Positions 49,661-58,794 are shown, counted from the first letter of the stretch. The stretch: 64,000 nucleotides of DNA from Actinosynnema pretiosum (GCF_024171695.1 NZ_JAMTCF010000020.1:111931-175930), one strand, 5' to 3'. Program-made: numbers and translations. The notes: generated from the letters alone by a model not told the origin.

Positions 49661-51241
49661 GTGTTGCGTTCGCTGAGCATCAGGGGAGGCCTGCTGGCCT
49701 CGGCGGGAGTGGCGCTGGGGGTGGCGGTCGCCATCGGCGCGGTGGGGATCGTGGAGACGTCCAACACCGCGACGAAGGCCGAGGCGATCCACCAGGAGGC
49801 GCTGCTGCCGCTCTCCGCCGTCAAGGACATGCAGCAGCTCATCTGGCACGGCCGCTGGGCGTCGCTGTCCAACCTCACCGCCTCCGACGCCGAGAAGGCC
49901 AAGGCCTACGGCGCCGAGTCGGCCACGAACTACGAGGCGGTCACCACCCGCCTGAACGAGTACTCGACCATGCCGGTCACCGACGCCGAGCGCGCCGCCA
50001 TGGCGACCTTCGCGACCGACTGGGCGAACTACATGGAGCTGCGCAAGCAGTCCTCCGCCCTCAAGAACGACGGCAAGATCGCCGAGTGGGAGGCGTTCCG
50101 CAGCAGCACGCTGAACCCGGCGCTGGCCAAGGCGCTGGAGAACCTCGACAAGGCCATCTCCCTCACCCAGGAGCACGCCACCTCCGCCGCCACCGCCGCC
50201 CAGGACGCCGCCTCCAGCGCGCGCCTGGCGATCGTCCTGGTGCTGATCGCGGGCGTGCTGCTGGCCGCAGGGTTCGCGCTGGCCGTGTCCCGCGTCCAGG
50301 CCCGCCGCCTGCGCGAGCTGCAGGACGTCGTGACCGCGCTGGCCGACGGCGACCTGAGCGAGCGCGTCGCCGACACCAGCTCCAACGAGATCGGCGAGAT
50401 GTCCCGCTCGGTGCACACCGCCGTCACCAAGATGCGCGGCACCGTGCAGACCCTCGCCGCCGCGAGCCGCGAGCTGTCCGAGCGCTCCACCGCGCTGCAG
50501 GGCACCAGCCGCGACCTGGCGGGCGGCGTCGACCGCGCCTCCGACCGGGTCGGCCAGATCGACTCCGCCGCCGGTGAGGTCAGCGACGGCGTGCAGGCCG
50601 TGGCGGGTGGCGCCGAGGAGATGGGCGCGGCGATCCGCGAGATCTCCATGAGCGCCGCCGAGGCCGCCCAGGTCGCCGCGAACGCCGTGCAGTCCGCCGC
50701 CGAGGCCCGCCAGCTCATGGCCAAGCTCGACTCGTCGTCGGTGGAGATCAGCAACGTGGTCTCCGCGATCACCGCCATCGCCGAGCAGACCAACCTGCTG
50801 GCGCTGAACGCCACCATCGAGGCGGCCCGCGCCGGTGAGTCCGGCAAGGGGTTCGCGGTGGTCGCTGGCGAGGTCAAGGACCTGGCGCAGGAGACCGCGA
50901 AGGCCACCGAGGAGATCGGCCGCCGCACCGAGGTCATCCAGCACGACACGCGCGCCGCCGTCGAGGCCATCTCGGGCATCGGCGCGGTCATCGAGAAGAT
51001 CAACGACTACCAGAACACCATCGCCTCGGCGGTGGAGGAGCAGAGCGCGACCACGCAGTCCATGACCGCAGACCTGAACCGCGCCGCGGGCGGCACCACG
51101 CGCATCAGCGGGCAGCTGGCCGAGGTCGTCGGCGTCACGGCCGACACCAAGCGGGCCGCCCAGTCCGCCGAGCAGACCGCAGGCGACCTGGCCGGGCTGT
51201 CCACCAGGCTGCGCGAGCTGATCGACTCCTTCCGCTACTGA
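49661..51241 (+). CDS. Methyl-accepting chemotaxis protein
   Basis: Membrane receptor of 526 residues. Helix one is near residues 8-30. A four-helix-bundle sensor follows (EALLPLSAVKDMQQLIWHGR) to about residue 180, then helix two (IVLVLIAGVLLAAGFALAV), a HAMP domain (VVTALADGDLSERVADTSSN), and the long signalling hairpin. The hairpin tip has AEQTNLLALNATIEAARAGE, then GKGFAVVAGEVKDLAQETA, as in all chemoreceptors. GTG 49661 follows GGAGGA. No other chemotaxis gene is close, so it works with a kinase complex encoded elsewhere. Confidence 0.95.
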   Translation: MLRSLSIRGGLLASAGVALGVAVAIGAVGIVETSNTATKAEAIHQEALLPLSAVKDMQQLIWHGRWASLSNLTASDAEKAKAYGAESATNYEAVTTRLNEYSTMPVTDAERAAMATFATDWANYMELRKQSSALKNDGKIAEWEAFRSSTLNPALAKALENLDKAISLTQEHATSAATAAQDAASSARLAIVLVLIAGVLLAAGFALAVSRVQARRLRELQDVVTALADGDLSERVADTSSNEIGEMSRSVHTAVTKMRGTVQTLAAASRELSERSTALQGTSRDLAGGVDRASDRVGQIDSAAGEVSDGVQAVAGGAEEMGAAIREISMSAAEAAQVAANAVQSAAEARQLMAKLDSSSVEISNVVSAITAIAEQTNLLALNATIEAARAGESGKGFAVVAGEVKDLAQETAKATEEIGRRTEVIQHDTRAAVEAISGIGAVIEKINDYQNTIASAVEEQSATTQSMTADLNRAAGGTTRISGQLAEVVGVTADTKRAAQSAEQTAGDLAGLSTRLRELIDSFRY

Positions 51242-51304
51242 GGGACCCCACGGATTCGGCCCCGTCCCGCGTCGTGACCCGGCGCGGGGCGGGCCGCCCC
51301 CACA

Positions 51305-51338
51305 TGAACCCGGCCGCGTCCTCGCGCGGCCGGGTTCA
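51305..51338. terminator. Terminator between chemoreceptor and LysR genes
   Basis: TGAACCCGGCCGCG pairs perfectly with CGCGGCCGGGTTCA around a short loop. It ends at the stop of the convergent LysR gene, so it may stop transcription from both sides. Confidence 0.75.
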
Positions 51339-52187
51339 GCCGTCGCGGACCGAGTCCACCAGCGCGGTGACCGCAGGGTGCCAGTCGCGGTCGGCGGGGC
51401 CGGCCAGCACGAGCCTGCGGGTCACCGGCTCGCGCAGCGGCACCACCACCAGCCCCGGCGGCAGCATCGCGCCGACCAGGCCGGGCACGAGCGAGACGCC
51501 CATGCCGGAGCGGACCATCGCCAGCAGCGTGCCCAGCTCCCTGACCCGGTGCCTGGGCGCGAACGGGTGACCGGCGTGGGCCTGCCGGACGCGGTGCTCG
51601 CAGCAGCCGCGCGAGAGCAGGAACGGGTCGTCGGCCAGCTCGCCGACGCCCACCTCCGGCTGCCCCGCGAGGGGGTGGTCGGCGGGCAGCAGCGCGTGGA
51701 AGGCGTCCTCGCGCAGCAGCACGCCCGCGCCCGGCGGCGGGTCGACCCGGACCGCGACGTCGACCGTGCCGTCCACCAGCCACTCGTCGATCTCGTCGTC
51801 GTCGCCCTCGAACACCCGCGCCTGCACGCCGGGGAACTCCGCGCGCCACCGGTCCAGCAGCTCGGGCAGCAGCCCCTGGCACACCGTCGGCGGCGCGGCG
51901 ATGCGGACCGTGCCGCGCGGTCCGCCCCGGTCGCGCTCGGCCAGGTCGGTGATCGCGGTGGCCGCCGCGACCGCGCTGCGGGCGTGCGCGAGCAGCTCCG
52001 CGCCGAACGCGGTGGGGGCGGCGCGCCCGCGCCGGGACAGCACCGCGCGGCCGAGCGTGCGCTCCAGCGCGGCGACCGCGTGCGAGACGGCCGACTGGGT
52101 CAGGCCGAGCGCGTCGGCGGCGGCGCCGAAGCCGCCCTCGTCGACCACGGCGAGGAACGCGCGCAGCTGGGCGAAGTTCAGGGCCAT
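51336..52187 (-). CDS. LysR-family transcriptional regulator
   Basis: Regulator of 283 residues with a normal N-terminal helix-turn-helix (FAQLRAFLAVVDEGGFGAAA, then DALGLTQSAVSHAVAALERT) and a ligand domain from GTVRIAAPPTVCQGLLPELL onward. It is divergent from a DMT-family exporter with a very short gap, so it very likely controls that gene. Confidence 0.93.
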   Translation of the reverse strand: MALNFAQLRAFLAVVDEGGFGAAADALGLTQSAVSHAVAALERTLGRAVLSRRGRAAPTAFGAELLAHARSAVAAATAITDLAERDRGGPRGTVRIAAPPTVCQGLLPELLDRWRAEFPGVQARVFEGDDDEIDEWLVDGTVDVAVRVDPPPGAGVLLREDAFHALLPADHPLAGQPEVGVGELADDPFLLSRGCCEHRVRQAHAGHPFAPRHRVRELGTLLAMVRSGMGVSLVPGLVGAMLPPGLVVVPLREPVTRRLVLAGPADRDWHPAVTALVDSVRDG

Positions 52188-52228
52188 GAGCGCCTCTCAT
52201 GGGTGACGGGTGGGCACTTGTTGGACTC

Positions 52229-53161
52229 ATGATGGGGCACGGGGTGATGCTCGTCGGCGTGGGGACCACCGGGAAGTTCGTGCTGCTGTCCGCGATCTGG
52301 GGCAGCAGCTTCGCGTTGATCAAGGTCGCGGTGGACGCGGGCGTGCCGCCGGTGCAGGTGGCGCTGCTGCGCTGCCTGTTCGGGGCGCTGGCGCTGTGGC
52401 TGATCTGCCTGGCGCAGCGCGCCCAGATCCCGCGCGACGCGCGCACGTGGGGGCACGCGGCCGTGGTCGCGGTGCTGCTCAACGCGGTGCCGTTCACCCT
52501 GGTGGCGTTCGGCGAGTCCAGGGTGGACTCGGTGCTGGCCGGGGCGCTGAACGCCACCACGCCGCTGGCGACGCTGGCGTTCGCGCTGCTGGTGGTGCCG
52601 GGGGAGCGGGTGACGTGGACCAGGCTGGCGGGGCTGCTGCTGGGGTTCGCGGGCGTGCTGGTGCTGCTGGGCGCGTGGCGGGGGCTGGAGGGGGACGTGC
52701 TGGTCGGCGGGCTGGCCTGCGTCGCGGCGACGTCCTGCTACGGCGCGGGGTTCGCGTACACCCGGCGGTTCCTGACCGGCGGGCCGCACCGGGCGAGCGC
52801 GCTGTCGGCGGCGCAGATCACCTGCGCGACGCTCCAGCTGCTCGTGGCCGCGCCGCTGCTGTCCGACTCGGTGGTGTGGCCGGGCGCGCCGGTGGTGCTG
52901 GCGCTGGTGGTGCTGGGCGCGGTGGGCACGGGGTACGCGTACGTGCTCAACTTCGACCTGATCCGCGAGGCGGGGCCGACGGTGGCGTCGACGGTCACGT
53001 ACGTGACGCCGCTGTGGTCGACGGCGCTGGGCGCGCTGCTGCTGGCGGAGCCGGTGGGGTGGAACACGGTCGCGGGCGGCGCGGTGGTGATCGGCGGGAT
53101 CCTGCTCAGCCGCAGGCCGGTCCGGGCGCGGTCGGGGGTGGACGTCGGGGTGGCGCGGTAG
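52229..53161 (+). CDS. EamA/DMT-family transporter
   Basis: Membrane protein of about 310 residues with ten hydrophobic segments in two EamA repeats. The first repeat starts LLSAIWGSSFALIKVAVDAG, and the second has YVTPLWSTALGALLLAEPVG. These proteins export amino acids or metabolites. Several in-frame ATGs exist (52199, 52229, 52232, 52247). The first would leave only 11 bases to the divergent LysR start, so a later one is more likely. LysR control is inferred from the arrangement. Confidence 0.88.
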   Translation: MMGHGVMLVGVGTTGKFVLLSAIWGSSFALIKVAVDAGVPPVQVALLRCLFGALALWLICLAQRAQIPRDARTWGHAAVVAVLLNAVPFTLVAFGESRVDSVLAGALNATTPLATLAFALLVVPGERVTWTRLAGLLLGFAGVLVLLGAWRGLEGDVLVGGLACVAATSCYGAGFAYTRRFLTGGPHRASALSAAQITCATLQLLVAAPLLSDSVVWPGAPVVLALVVLGAVGTGYAYVLNFDLIREAGPTVASTVTYVTPLWSTALGALLLAEPVGWNTVAGGAVVIGGILLSRRPVRARSGVDVGVAR

Positions 53162-53171
53162 GGGCCTCCAG

Positions 53172-53589
53172 GTGGGGGTGACGGCAGGGACGAGGTCAGC
53201 GCGTTCCTCCGCTCGCGCCGCGTCTGGACGACACCGAGCGGATGCACCTGCGCGACCTCGCCCGTGCGGCAGGGCCTCAGGCGCGTGGGCGGGCGCTGTT
53301 CTCGCCGATGCACGAGGACCTGTCGTGCTGGGCGAACACCGCCCGGTTCGCGTTCCTGAGCCCTGCCGTGCGGACGTTCTACCTGGACTGGGAGCGCGTG
53401 AGCCGGGAGGCGGTCGGGGTGCTGCGGGTCGCGGCGGGCAAGAACCCGCACGACCGGGGAGTGAAGCGCTTCCGGCACCCGGTGGTGGGGGAGCTGGACC
53501 ACGAGGCCCTGGACCTGTCGGCGGAGGACGGGCTGAAGCTGCTCGCCGCCCCGGCGGCCACCACGAGCCTGCGGCCCGCCGACGGCTGA
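53172..53589 (+). pseudogene. Remnant of an XRE/MmyB-type regulator
   Basis: Pieces of one actinobacterial regulator family are left in order. RDEVSAFLRSR, from just before the helix-turn-helix, is followed by a frame change and LDDTERMHLRDLARAAGP, with the whole DNA-binding core missing. Then come parts of the ligand domain (NTARFAFLSPAVRTFYLDWE, VGVLRVAAGKNPHD), a gap, and the typical end GVKRFRHPVVGELDHEALDL. The continuous part from ATG 53242 could make 115 residues, but it lacks both the DNA-binding domain and half of the ligand domain. Confidence 0.75.
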
Positions 53590-53607
53590 GCCCACGAGGG
53601 GGCACCG

Positions 53608-54303
53608 GTGTTACCCCTCACGACGTGGACTCCCGCCGCGCGCCTGGCTGCCGTTGGTTGGGACCCGCCCCCGGACCCGCGCGAGCCCGTGCCCTACCCG
53701 CGCCTGCTCGCCTCGGTGTTCGGCGCGGTCGCCCGGCACCGGGCCGCGCTGCCGACGCTGCTGGTCTGCGCGGCAGGGTTCGCGGTGTTCTCGCTGTTCT
53801 GGACCGCGCTGACCTACCTGCTGACCGCCCCGCCGTTCGGCTACTCGGCGGGCGGGATCGGGCTGCTGGGGCTCGCCGGCCTGGCCGGGGCCGTCGCGGC
53901 GCGGCGGGCGGGCGCGCTGCACGACCGGGGCTGGTCGGTCCCCGCGACGGGGGCGGCGCTCGCGCTGCTGGCGCTGTCGCTGGTCGGCGCGTGGCTCGCG
54001 CGGGAGTCGATCGTCGCGCTGGTGGTCGTGGTCGTCGTGCTGGACGTGGCCGCGCAGGCGAACCTGGTGCTCGGCCAGACCCGGCTGTTCGCCCTGCCGG
54101 GGACCACGCGCAGCAGGCTGAACACGGCCTTCGTGGTGTGCAACTTCCTCGGTGGTGCGGCGGGTTCGGCGCTGGCCGGTCCACTGTGGACGGCGGGCGG
54201 CTGGACGGCGGTCGTGGTGGCCGCGCTGGCGCTCACCGGCGTCGGCGGCGTGGTCTGGGGGTTCTCGCGCGGGCGGCTCGCCGAGGTGGCCCACGCGGGG
54301 TGA
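53608..54303 (+). pseudogene. MFS transporter, C-terminal half only
   Basis: A frame of 231 codons matches only the second half of an MFS sugar or drug transporter: a linker with YPRLLASVFGAVARHRA, then six helices including FSLFWTALTYLLTAPPFGYS and RSRLNTAFVVCNFLGGAAGS. The first six helices are missing. The first 25 residues (LPLTTWTPAARLAAVGW) are unrelated to the family. It lies directly after the XRE remnant. A shortened product could be made from GTG 53608 but is unlikely to transport. Confidence 0.7.
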
Positions 54304-54308
54304 GCGGG

Positions 54309-54345
54309 TCCCCCTCGGGAGTCCTTTGTGGACTCCCGAGGGGGA
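54309..54345. terminator. Bidirectional terminator
   Basis: A perfect 16-bp stem (TCCCCCTCGGGAGTCC with GGACTCCCGAGGGGGA) closes a 5-base loop. It sits between the end of the MFS remnant and the convergent DsbA-like gene. Confidence 0.88.
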
Positions 54346-54348
54346 GGC

Positions 54349-55014
54349 TCACTTCCCGAGTTCCGCGTCGAGCGCGGCCTTGAGCCCGTCGTAGGTGGGC
54401 GCGCCGGAGAACCTCGCGCCGTTCACGAAGAACGTGGGCGTGCCCCGGACGCCGAGCGCGACGCCGTCCTCGCGGTCGGCGAGCACCCGGTCGACCGTGG
54501 CCGGGTCGTCCAGGTCGGCCTCGAACGTGGCCACGTCCAGCTCCAGTCCGCGCGCGAAGCCGAGGAACGTCTCCCGGTGGGACACCCGCTGGTCGCCCCA
54601 CCGCGCCTGGGTCTCGTACATGGCCTGGTACATCAGCTCCAGCTTGCCCTGCCTCCCAGCGGCCTCCACGGCGCGCGCGGCCAGTTCGGCGTTGACGTGA
54701 CCGGGGATCGGGAAGTAGCGCAGCACGAACGTGACGCGGTCGCCGTACTCGGCGCGCAGCCGCTCCACGTCGGGGTACGCGGCCCCGCACGCCTCGCACT
54801 CCAGGTCCAGGAACTCCACCACGGTGACCTTCGAGTCGGCGGGGTCGGTGAGCTTGTGGCTGTCCGGTCGCACGAGCAGGGCGGGGTCGGCGGCGGCTGC
54901 GGGCTGCTCGGGTGCCGCGCCGGGGAGGCCGGGGCGGTTCAGGAAGAGCAGCGCGCCGAGCACGGCCGCCACGACGGCGACCGCCGTGAGCGACACCTTG
55001 AGGTTCTTGGTCAT
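54349..55014 (-). CDS. Membrane-anchored DsbA-like thiol oxidoreductase
   Basis: Protein of 221 residues with an N-terminal membrane anchor or signal (VSLTAVAVVAAVLGALLFL) and a thioredoxin domain with the DsbA helical insert. The active site is C73-E-A-C76 in LDLECEACGAAYPDVE, and the cis-Pro loop is VRGTPTFFVNGARF. It would form or isomerise disulfides outside the membrane, as in related actinobacterial DsbA/MdbA proteins. It is transcribed towards the terminator. The following gene upstream is a cysteine-bearing small membrane protein. Confidence 0.92.
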   Translation of the reverse strand: MTKNLKVSLTAVAVVAAVLGALLFLNRPGLPGAAPEQPAAAADPALLVRPDSHKLTDPADSKVTVVEFLDLECEACGAAYPDVERLRAEYGDRVTFVLRYFPIPGHVNAELAARAVEAAGRQGKLELMYQAMYETQARWGDQRVSHRETFLGFARGLELDVATFEADLDDPATVDRVLADREDGVALGVRGTPTFFVNGARFSGAPTYDGLKAALDAELGK

Positions 55015-55181
55015 CCTTCGTCCGTTCGCTGCGACGCCCAGGGGACGGCGGGGCGCGGCCCGGCCGGTGGCGGGGTCGCTGCGTCCCGGCCCTGGGGCGG
55101 GGTTCGGGGGAGGCGGGGGAGTGCGTCGTCGGGGACGCGGCTCAGTCAGGGTGGTGCGGTCCGGCGCTCACGCGCGGTCGG

Positions 55182-55628
55182 TCACGTCCGGGACACGCAC
55201 AGGCGCAGCGGGCTCGGGGCGCTCAGGGCCACCGGGCGCGGGCGGGTGATCCGGCGCAGCGCGGCGAGCGCGGCCGACCACGGCAGCGGGCGGGTGAGCG
55301 CGGCCAGCGCCAGCAGCACGGCCAGCAGGGCTGCGACGCACGTGCCGAACAGGCCGGACAGGTCTTCGGAGGTCGGGGTGGCGTCGGTCCAGGCGGTCAG
55401 GCCCGCTCCGGAAGGGGTGTCGACGCGCCAGGTGTCGGTGCGGGGTTCGACGTCCACCGGGGTGCTCCCGGCGTCGGCCGGGGCGGCGAGGACCGCGCAG
55501 CAGCCGGTGCTCTCGGCGGCGCTCGCGCACAGCGACCCGTGCAGCACCAGGACGCCCATCAGGACGGCCAGGAACGCGGCTGCCCGCGCGAGCACCGCCC
55601 GCGCCCCGCTGCTCCTCGCGTCCGGCAC
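55182..55628 (-). CDS. Small membrane protein with Cys pair
   Basis: Protein of 148 residues with two hydrophobic segments (FLAVLMGVLVLHGSLCASA and CVAALLAVLLALAALT) and an external loop holding a Cys-Cys pair (ESTGCCAVLAA). It resembles the DUF6153-type small proteins of actinobacteria, which sit near metal or redox genes, but I am not certain. It is divergent from the ArsR/metal ATPase operon by 71 bases. Confidence 0.65.
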   Translation of the reverse strand: MPDARSSGARAVLARAAAFLAVLMGVLVLHGSLCASAAESTGCCAVLAAPADAGSTPVDVEPRTDTWRVDTPSGAGLTAWTDATPTSEDLSGLFGTCVAALLAVLLALAALTRPLPWSAALAALRRITRPRPVALSAPSPLRLCVSRT

Positions 55629-55675
55629 GCCATCAGGTTAACGCCCGCGCTCCCTGGGACGTCCGGCCCCTTCAT

Positions 55676-55699
55676 ATCAATACCTGTTAGTTTGTTGAT
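55676..55699. promoter_or_regulatory. Candidate ArsR/CadC-type operator
   Basis: ATCAA-N14-TTGAT lies in an unusually AT-rich stretch immediately before GTG 55700. The location over the start of the transcript fits repression by the ArsR-type sensor it precedes. Confidence 0.5.
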
Positions 55700-56065
55700 G
55701 TGACCGATGAGCGCGACGCCTGCGAACTCCTGTGCCTGGACCTCCCGCACGCCGAGGAGATCCGCTCCCACCTGCCCGCGCTCCCCGCCGTCGAGGCCGC
55801 GGCCTCCGGGGCCCGAGCGCTGGGCGACCCGACCCGGCTGACCATCGCTGCGGCCCTGCTGCCCGGCACCGAGCTGTGCGTGTGCGACCTGGCGTGGGTG
55901 GTGGGCCAGGCGCAGAACCTCGTCTCGCACCACCTGCGGCAGCTGCGCGTCGCGGGCCTGGTCGCCGGACGGCGTGACGGGCGCATGGTCATGCACTCGC
56001 TCACCGCGCGCGGTCGCGCGCTGGTCACCGCGGTGCTGGGCGAGCACGTCACCTCGGAGGCGTGA
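55700..56065 (+). CDS. ArsR/SmtB-family metal sensor (CadC/CmtR-like)
   Basis: Metal-responsive repressor of 121 residues. The winged helix is ALGDPTRLTIAAALLPG, then WVVGQAQNLVSHHLRQLRVA. The metal-site helix has ELCVCDLAW, the CxC motif of CadC-type sensors, and N-terminal Cys residues are in ACELLCLDL, which together give a thiolate site for Cd, Pb, Zn or Co. It is the first gene of an operon with a P-type ATPase three bases downstream and would derepress when the metal accumulates. Confidence 0.92.
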   Translation: MTDERDACELLCLDLPHAEEIRSHLPALPAVEAAASGARALGDPTRLTIAAALLPGTELCVCDLAWVVGQAQNLVSHHLRQLRVAGLVAGRRDGRMVMHSLTARGRALVTAVLGEHVTSEA

Positions 56066-56068
56066 GGG

Positions 56069-58060
56069 ATGTCGGACACGTGCTGCGGGCCGCAGGACCG
56101 CCGCGAGACGGCGGCGGGGGCGGACGAGGACCACGGACCGGAGCGGCTGTGGCAGGTGCGCGAACTGCGGCTGGCGCTCGTCGCCGCCGTGGTGCTCGCC
56201 GTCGGGTGGCTGACCGGGCTGGGTGGCGCCGAGCGGGTGGGCGTCGGGCTGGAGCTGGTCGCCGCCGTCGTGGCCGCCGCCACGTTCGTGCCCGGCGCCC
56301 TGCGCGGACTGCTGCGCCGCCGGATCGGCGTCGCCACCCTCATGACCATCGCGCTGATCGGCGCGGTGCTGCTCGGGCAGACCGTCGAAGCCGCGATGCT
56401 GGGCATCCTGTTCTCCATCGCCGAGGGCCTGGAGCACTACGCGATCGCCCGGACCCGGCGCGGCCTGCGCGCCCTGCTGGGCCTCGTCCCGCCCACCGCC
56501 ACCGTCCTGCGCGGCGGCGCGGAGGTCCAGGTCGCGCCGGACGAGCTGGTGATCGGCGACCGCCTGGTGCTGCGCCCCGGCGAGCGGGCCGCCACCGACG
56601 GCGTCGTCCGCGCCGGGCGCACCAGCCTCGACCTGTCCGCGATCACCGGCGAGTCGGTGCCGGTGGAGGCGGGTCCCGGCGACGTGCTGCACGCGGGCGC
56701 CATCAACGGCGGCGGCGCGGTCGAGGTCGAGGTCACCGCGCGGGCCGCCGACTCCTCCCTGGCGCGGATCGTGCACGTCGTCGAGCAGGCCCAGGAGCGC
56801 AAGGGCGTCGGGCAGCGCCTGGCCGACCGGGTCGCGAAGCCGCTCGTGCCCGCGATCATGGTGCTGGCGGCGGCGATCGCCGGGGTCGGCGCGCTGCTGG
56901 GCGACCCGCTGCTGTGGGCCGAACGCGCGCTGGTGGTGCTGGTGGCGGCCTCGCCGTGCGCGCTGGCGATCTCGGTGCCGCTGACCGTGGTGGCCGCCGT
57001 CGGCGCGGCCAGCAGGCAGGGCGCGCTGGTCAAGGGCGGCGCGGCGCTGGAGGAGCTGGGCAAGGTCGGCGTCGTCGCGCTCGACAAGACCGGCACCCTG
57101 ACCCGCAACGCGCCCGCCGTCGTGGCGGTCCTGCCGGTGGCGGGCGCCAGCCGCGCCGAGGTGCTGTCGGTGGCGGCGGCGCTCGAAGCGCGCAGCGAGC
57201 ACCCGCTCGCCCGCGCGGTCCTGGACGCCTCGGCCCCGGCGGCGGTGGCCGAGGACGTCACCGCCGTCCCCGGCCACGGCCTGACCGGCGTCCTGGACGG
57301 CCGCGCGCTGCGCCTGGGCAAGCCGGGCTGGGTGCCGCCGGGGCCGCTGGCGGGCGAGGTCGACCGGTGGCAGGGCCAGGGCGCCACGGTGGTGCTCGTC
57401 GAGCGGGACGGCGCGCTGCTGGGCGCGGTCGCGGTCCGCGACGAGCTGCGCCCGGAGGCCGCCGAGGTCGTGGCGGGCCTGCGCGGGCTGGGTATCGGCA
57501 CCGCGATGCTGACCGGCGACAACCGCCGCACCGCCACCGCGCTGGCCGAGCGCGCGGGCATCACGACCGTGCACGCCGAACTCCTGCCCGAGGACAAGGC
57601 GCGCATCGTCGCCGACCTGCGGGGCCGCCGCCCCGTGGCGATGGTCGGCGACGGCGTCAACGACGCCCCCGCCCTGGCCACCGCCGACGTCGGCATCGCG
57701 ATGGGCGCGATGGGCGCGGACGTCGCCATCGAGACCGCCGACGTGGCGCTGATGGGCGAGGACCTGCGCCACCTGCCGCAGGTCCTCGCGCACGCCCGCC
57801 ACGCCCGCCGGGTGATGCTGCAGAACGTCGCGCTGTCCCTGGTGATCATCGGCGCGCTGATCCCGCTGGCCGGGTTCGGCGTGCTGGGCCTGGCCACCGT
57901 GGTGCTCGTCCACGAGAGCGCTGAGGTCCTGGTCATCCTCAACGCCGTCCGCGCGGCCCGGATCACGCCGCTGCCGCACGTGCCGGACGGCCCGGCGGCG
58001 CCGAACCTGACCGTCGCCCCCGCCGGTCCGAAATCCGAAGGCTGCTGCGAGCGCTGCTGA
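56069..58060 (+). CDS. Heavy-metal P1B-type ATPase
   Basis: Metal-exporting ATPase of 663 residues. The phosphorylation site is LDKTGTLT, the actuator loop is SAITGESVPVE, and the hinge is MVGDGVNDAP. The membrane metal site is SPC (VAASPCALAI) instead of the CPC of copper, zinc and cadmium pumps, and the last helices have HESAEVLVIL. That pattern is nearer to the P1B-4 group (cobalt, iron, some zinc) than to classical CadA. There is no full N-terminal metal-binding domain, only Cys5-Cys6, and the tail ends in GCCERC. It is operonic with the ArsR sensor. Confidence 0.92.
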   Translation: MSDTCCGPQDRRETAAGADEDHGPERLWQVRELRLALVAAVVLAVGWLTGLGGAERVGVGLELVAAVVAAATFVPGALRGLLRRRIGVATLMTIALIGAVLLGQTVEAAMLGILFSIAEGLEHYAIARTRRGLRALLGLVPPTATVLRGGAEVQVAPDELVIGDRLVLRPGERAATDGVVRAGRTSLDLSAITGESVPVEAGPGDVLHAGAINGGGAVEVEVTARAADSSLARIVHVVEQAQERKGVGQRLADRVAKPLVPAIMVLAAAIAGVGALLGDPLLWAERALVVLVAASPCALAISVPLTVVAAVGAASRQGALVKGGAALEELGKVGVVALDKTGTLTRNAPAVVAVLPVAGASRAEVLSVAAALEARSEHPLARAVLDASAPAAVAEDVTAVPGHGLTGVLDGRALRLGKPGWVPPGPLAGEVDRWQGQGATVVLVERDGALLGAVAVRDELRPEAAEVVAGLRGLGIGTAMLTGDNRRTATALAERAGITTVHAELLPEDKARIVADLRGRRPVAMVGDGVNDAPALATADVGIAMGAMGADVAIETADVALMGEDLRHLPQVLAHARHARRVMLQNVALSLVIIGALIPLAGFGVLGLATVVLVHESAEVLVILNAVRAARITPLPHVPDGPAAPNLTVAPAGPKSEGCCERC

Positions 58061-58085
58061 CCGCCGCTGCGAGGGCTCGGGCGGG

Positions 58086-58730
58086 TCAGCCGATCCCGAC
58101 CGCCAGTTCGAGCCCCTCGCCGGTCCAGCGGACGGCGCGCAGGTCGGGCACCACCACGTCCGGCCGGTCCGCGCCGAACTCCCGCCCGCCCACGCCCACC
58201 ACGACCCCGGCGCCCGCCGACCGCCCGGCGCGCACGCCCACCGGCACGTCCTCGAACACCGCGCACCGCGACGCGTCCACGCCGAGCAGCCGCGCCCCGG
58301 CCAGGTAGCCCTCCGGGTGCGGCTTGCCGCTGGCGACGTCACCGGCGGTCACGAGCGCGCGCGGCACCGGCAGCCCGGCGGCGCGCAGGCGGGCGGTGGC
58401 CAGGTCGCGCTTGCCGGAGGTGACGGTGGCCCAGCGGTCCGGCGGCAGCGACGCGAGCAGCTCCGCCGCGCCGGGGATCGCGGTGGTGGCGCCCACCTCG
58501 GCCAGCTCGAACGCGTCGATCATCGCCACCGCCTCGGCCCGCCGCTCCCGCTCCACGTGCAGCGCGACGGTGTCGACCGCCCGCCTGCCGTGCACGGTGG
58601 CCATCACCGCGTCCGGGTCCAGCCCCAGCTCGCGCGCCCACCGGGTCCACGCGCTCGTCACGCTCGCCTCGGAGTCCACGAGCACGCCGTCGCAGTCGAA
58701 CAGCAGCCCCGCGCAGGGCGCCGCCGTCAT
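58086..58730 (-). CDS. HAD-family sugar phosphatase
   Basis: Phosphatase of 214 residues of the haloacid dehalogenase superfamily. The nucleophile motif is LLFDCDGVLVDSE, motif II is ATVTSGKRDLATARL, motif III is ASGKPHPEGYL, and motif IV is CAVFEDVPVGVRAG. The helical cap contains VHGRRAVDTV. The size and motifs are those of sugar or polyol phosphatases. ATG 58730 is used because GGAG lies eight bases upstream; a GTG at 58745 is possible. It is divergent from a ROK regulator, its probable controller. Confidence 0.9.
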   Translation of the reverse strand: MTAAPCAGLLFDCDGVLVDSEASVTSAWTRWARELGLDPDAVMATVHGRRAVDTVALHVERERRAEAVAMIDAFELAEVGATTAIPGAAELLASLPPDRWATVTSGKRDLATARLRAAGLPVPRALVTAGDVASGKPHPEGYLAGARLLGVDASRCAVFEDVPVGVRAGRSAGAGVVVGVGGREFGADRPDVVVPDLRAVRWTGEGLELAVGIG

Positions 58731-58794
58731 CGGGTTCGTCTCCACGGGCACACGGTAACCCGGTAAAATCGTTGAGCGAGTATATTCGTGAGCC

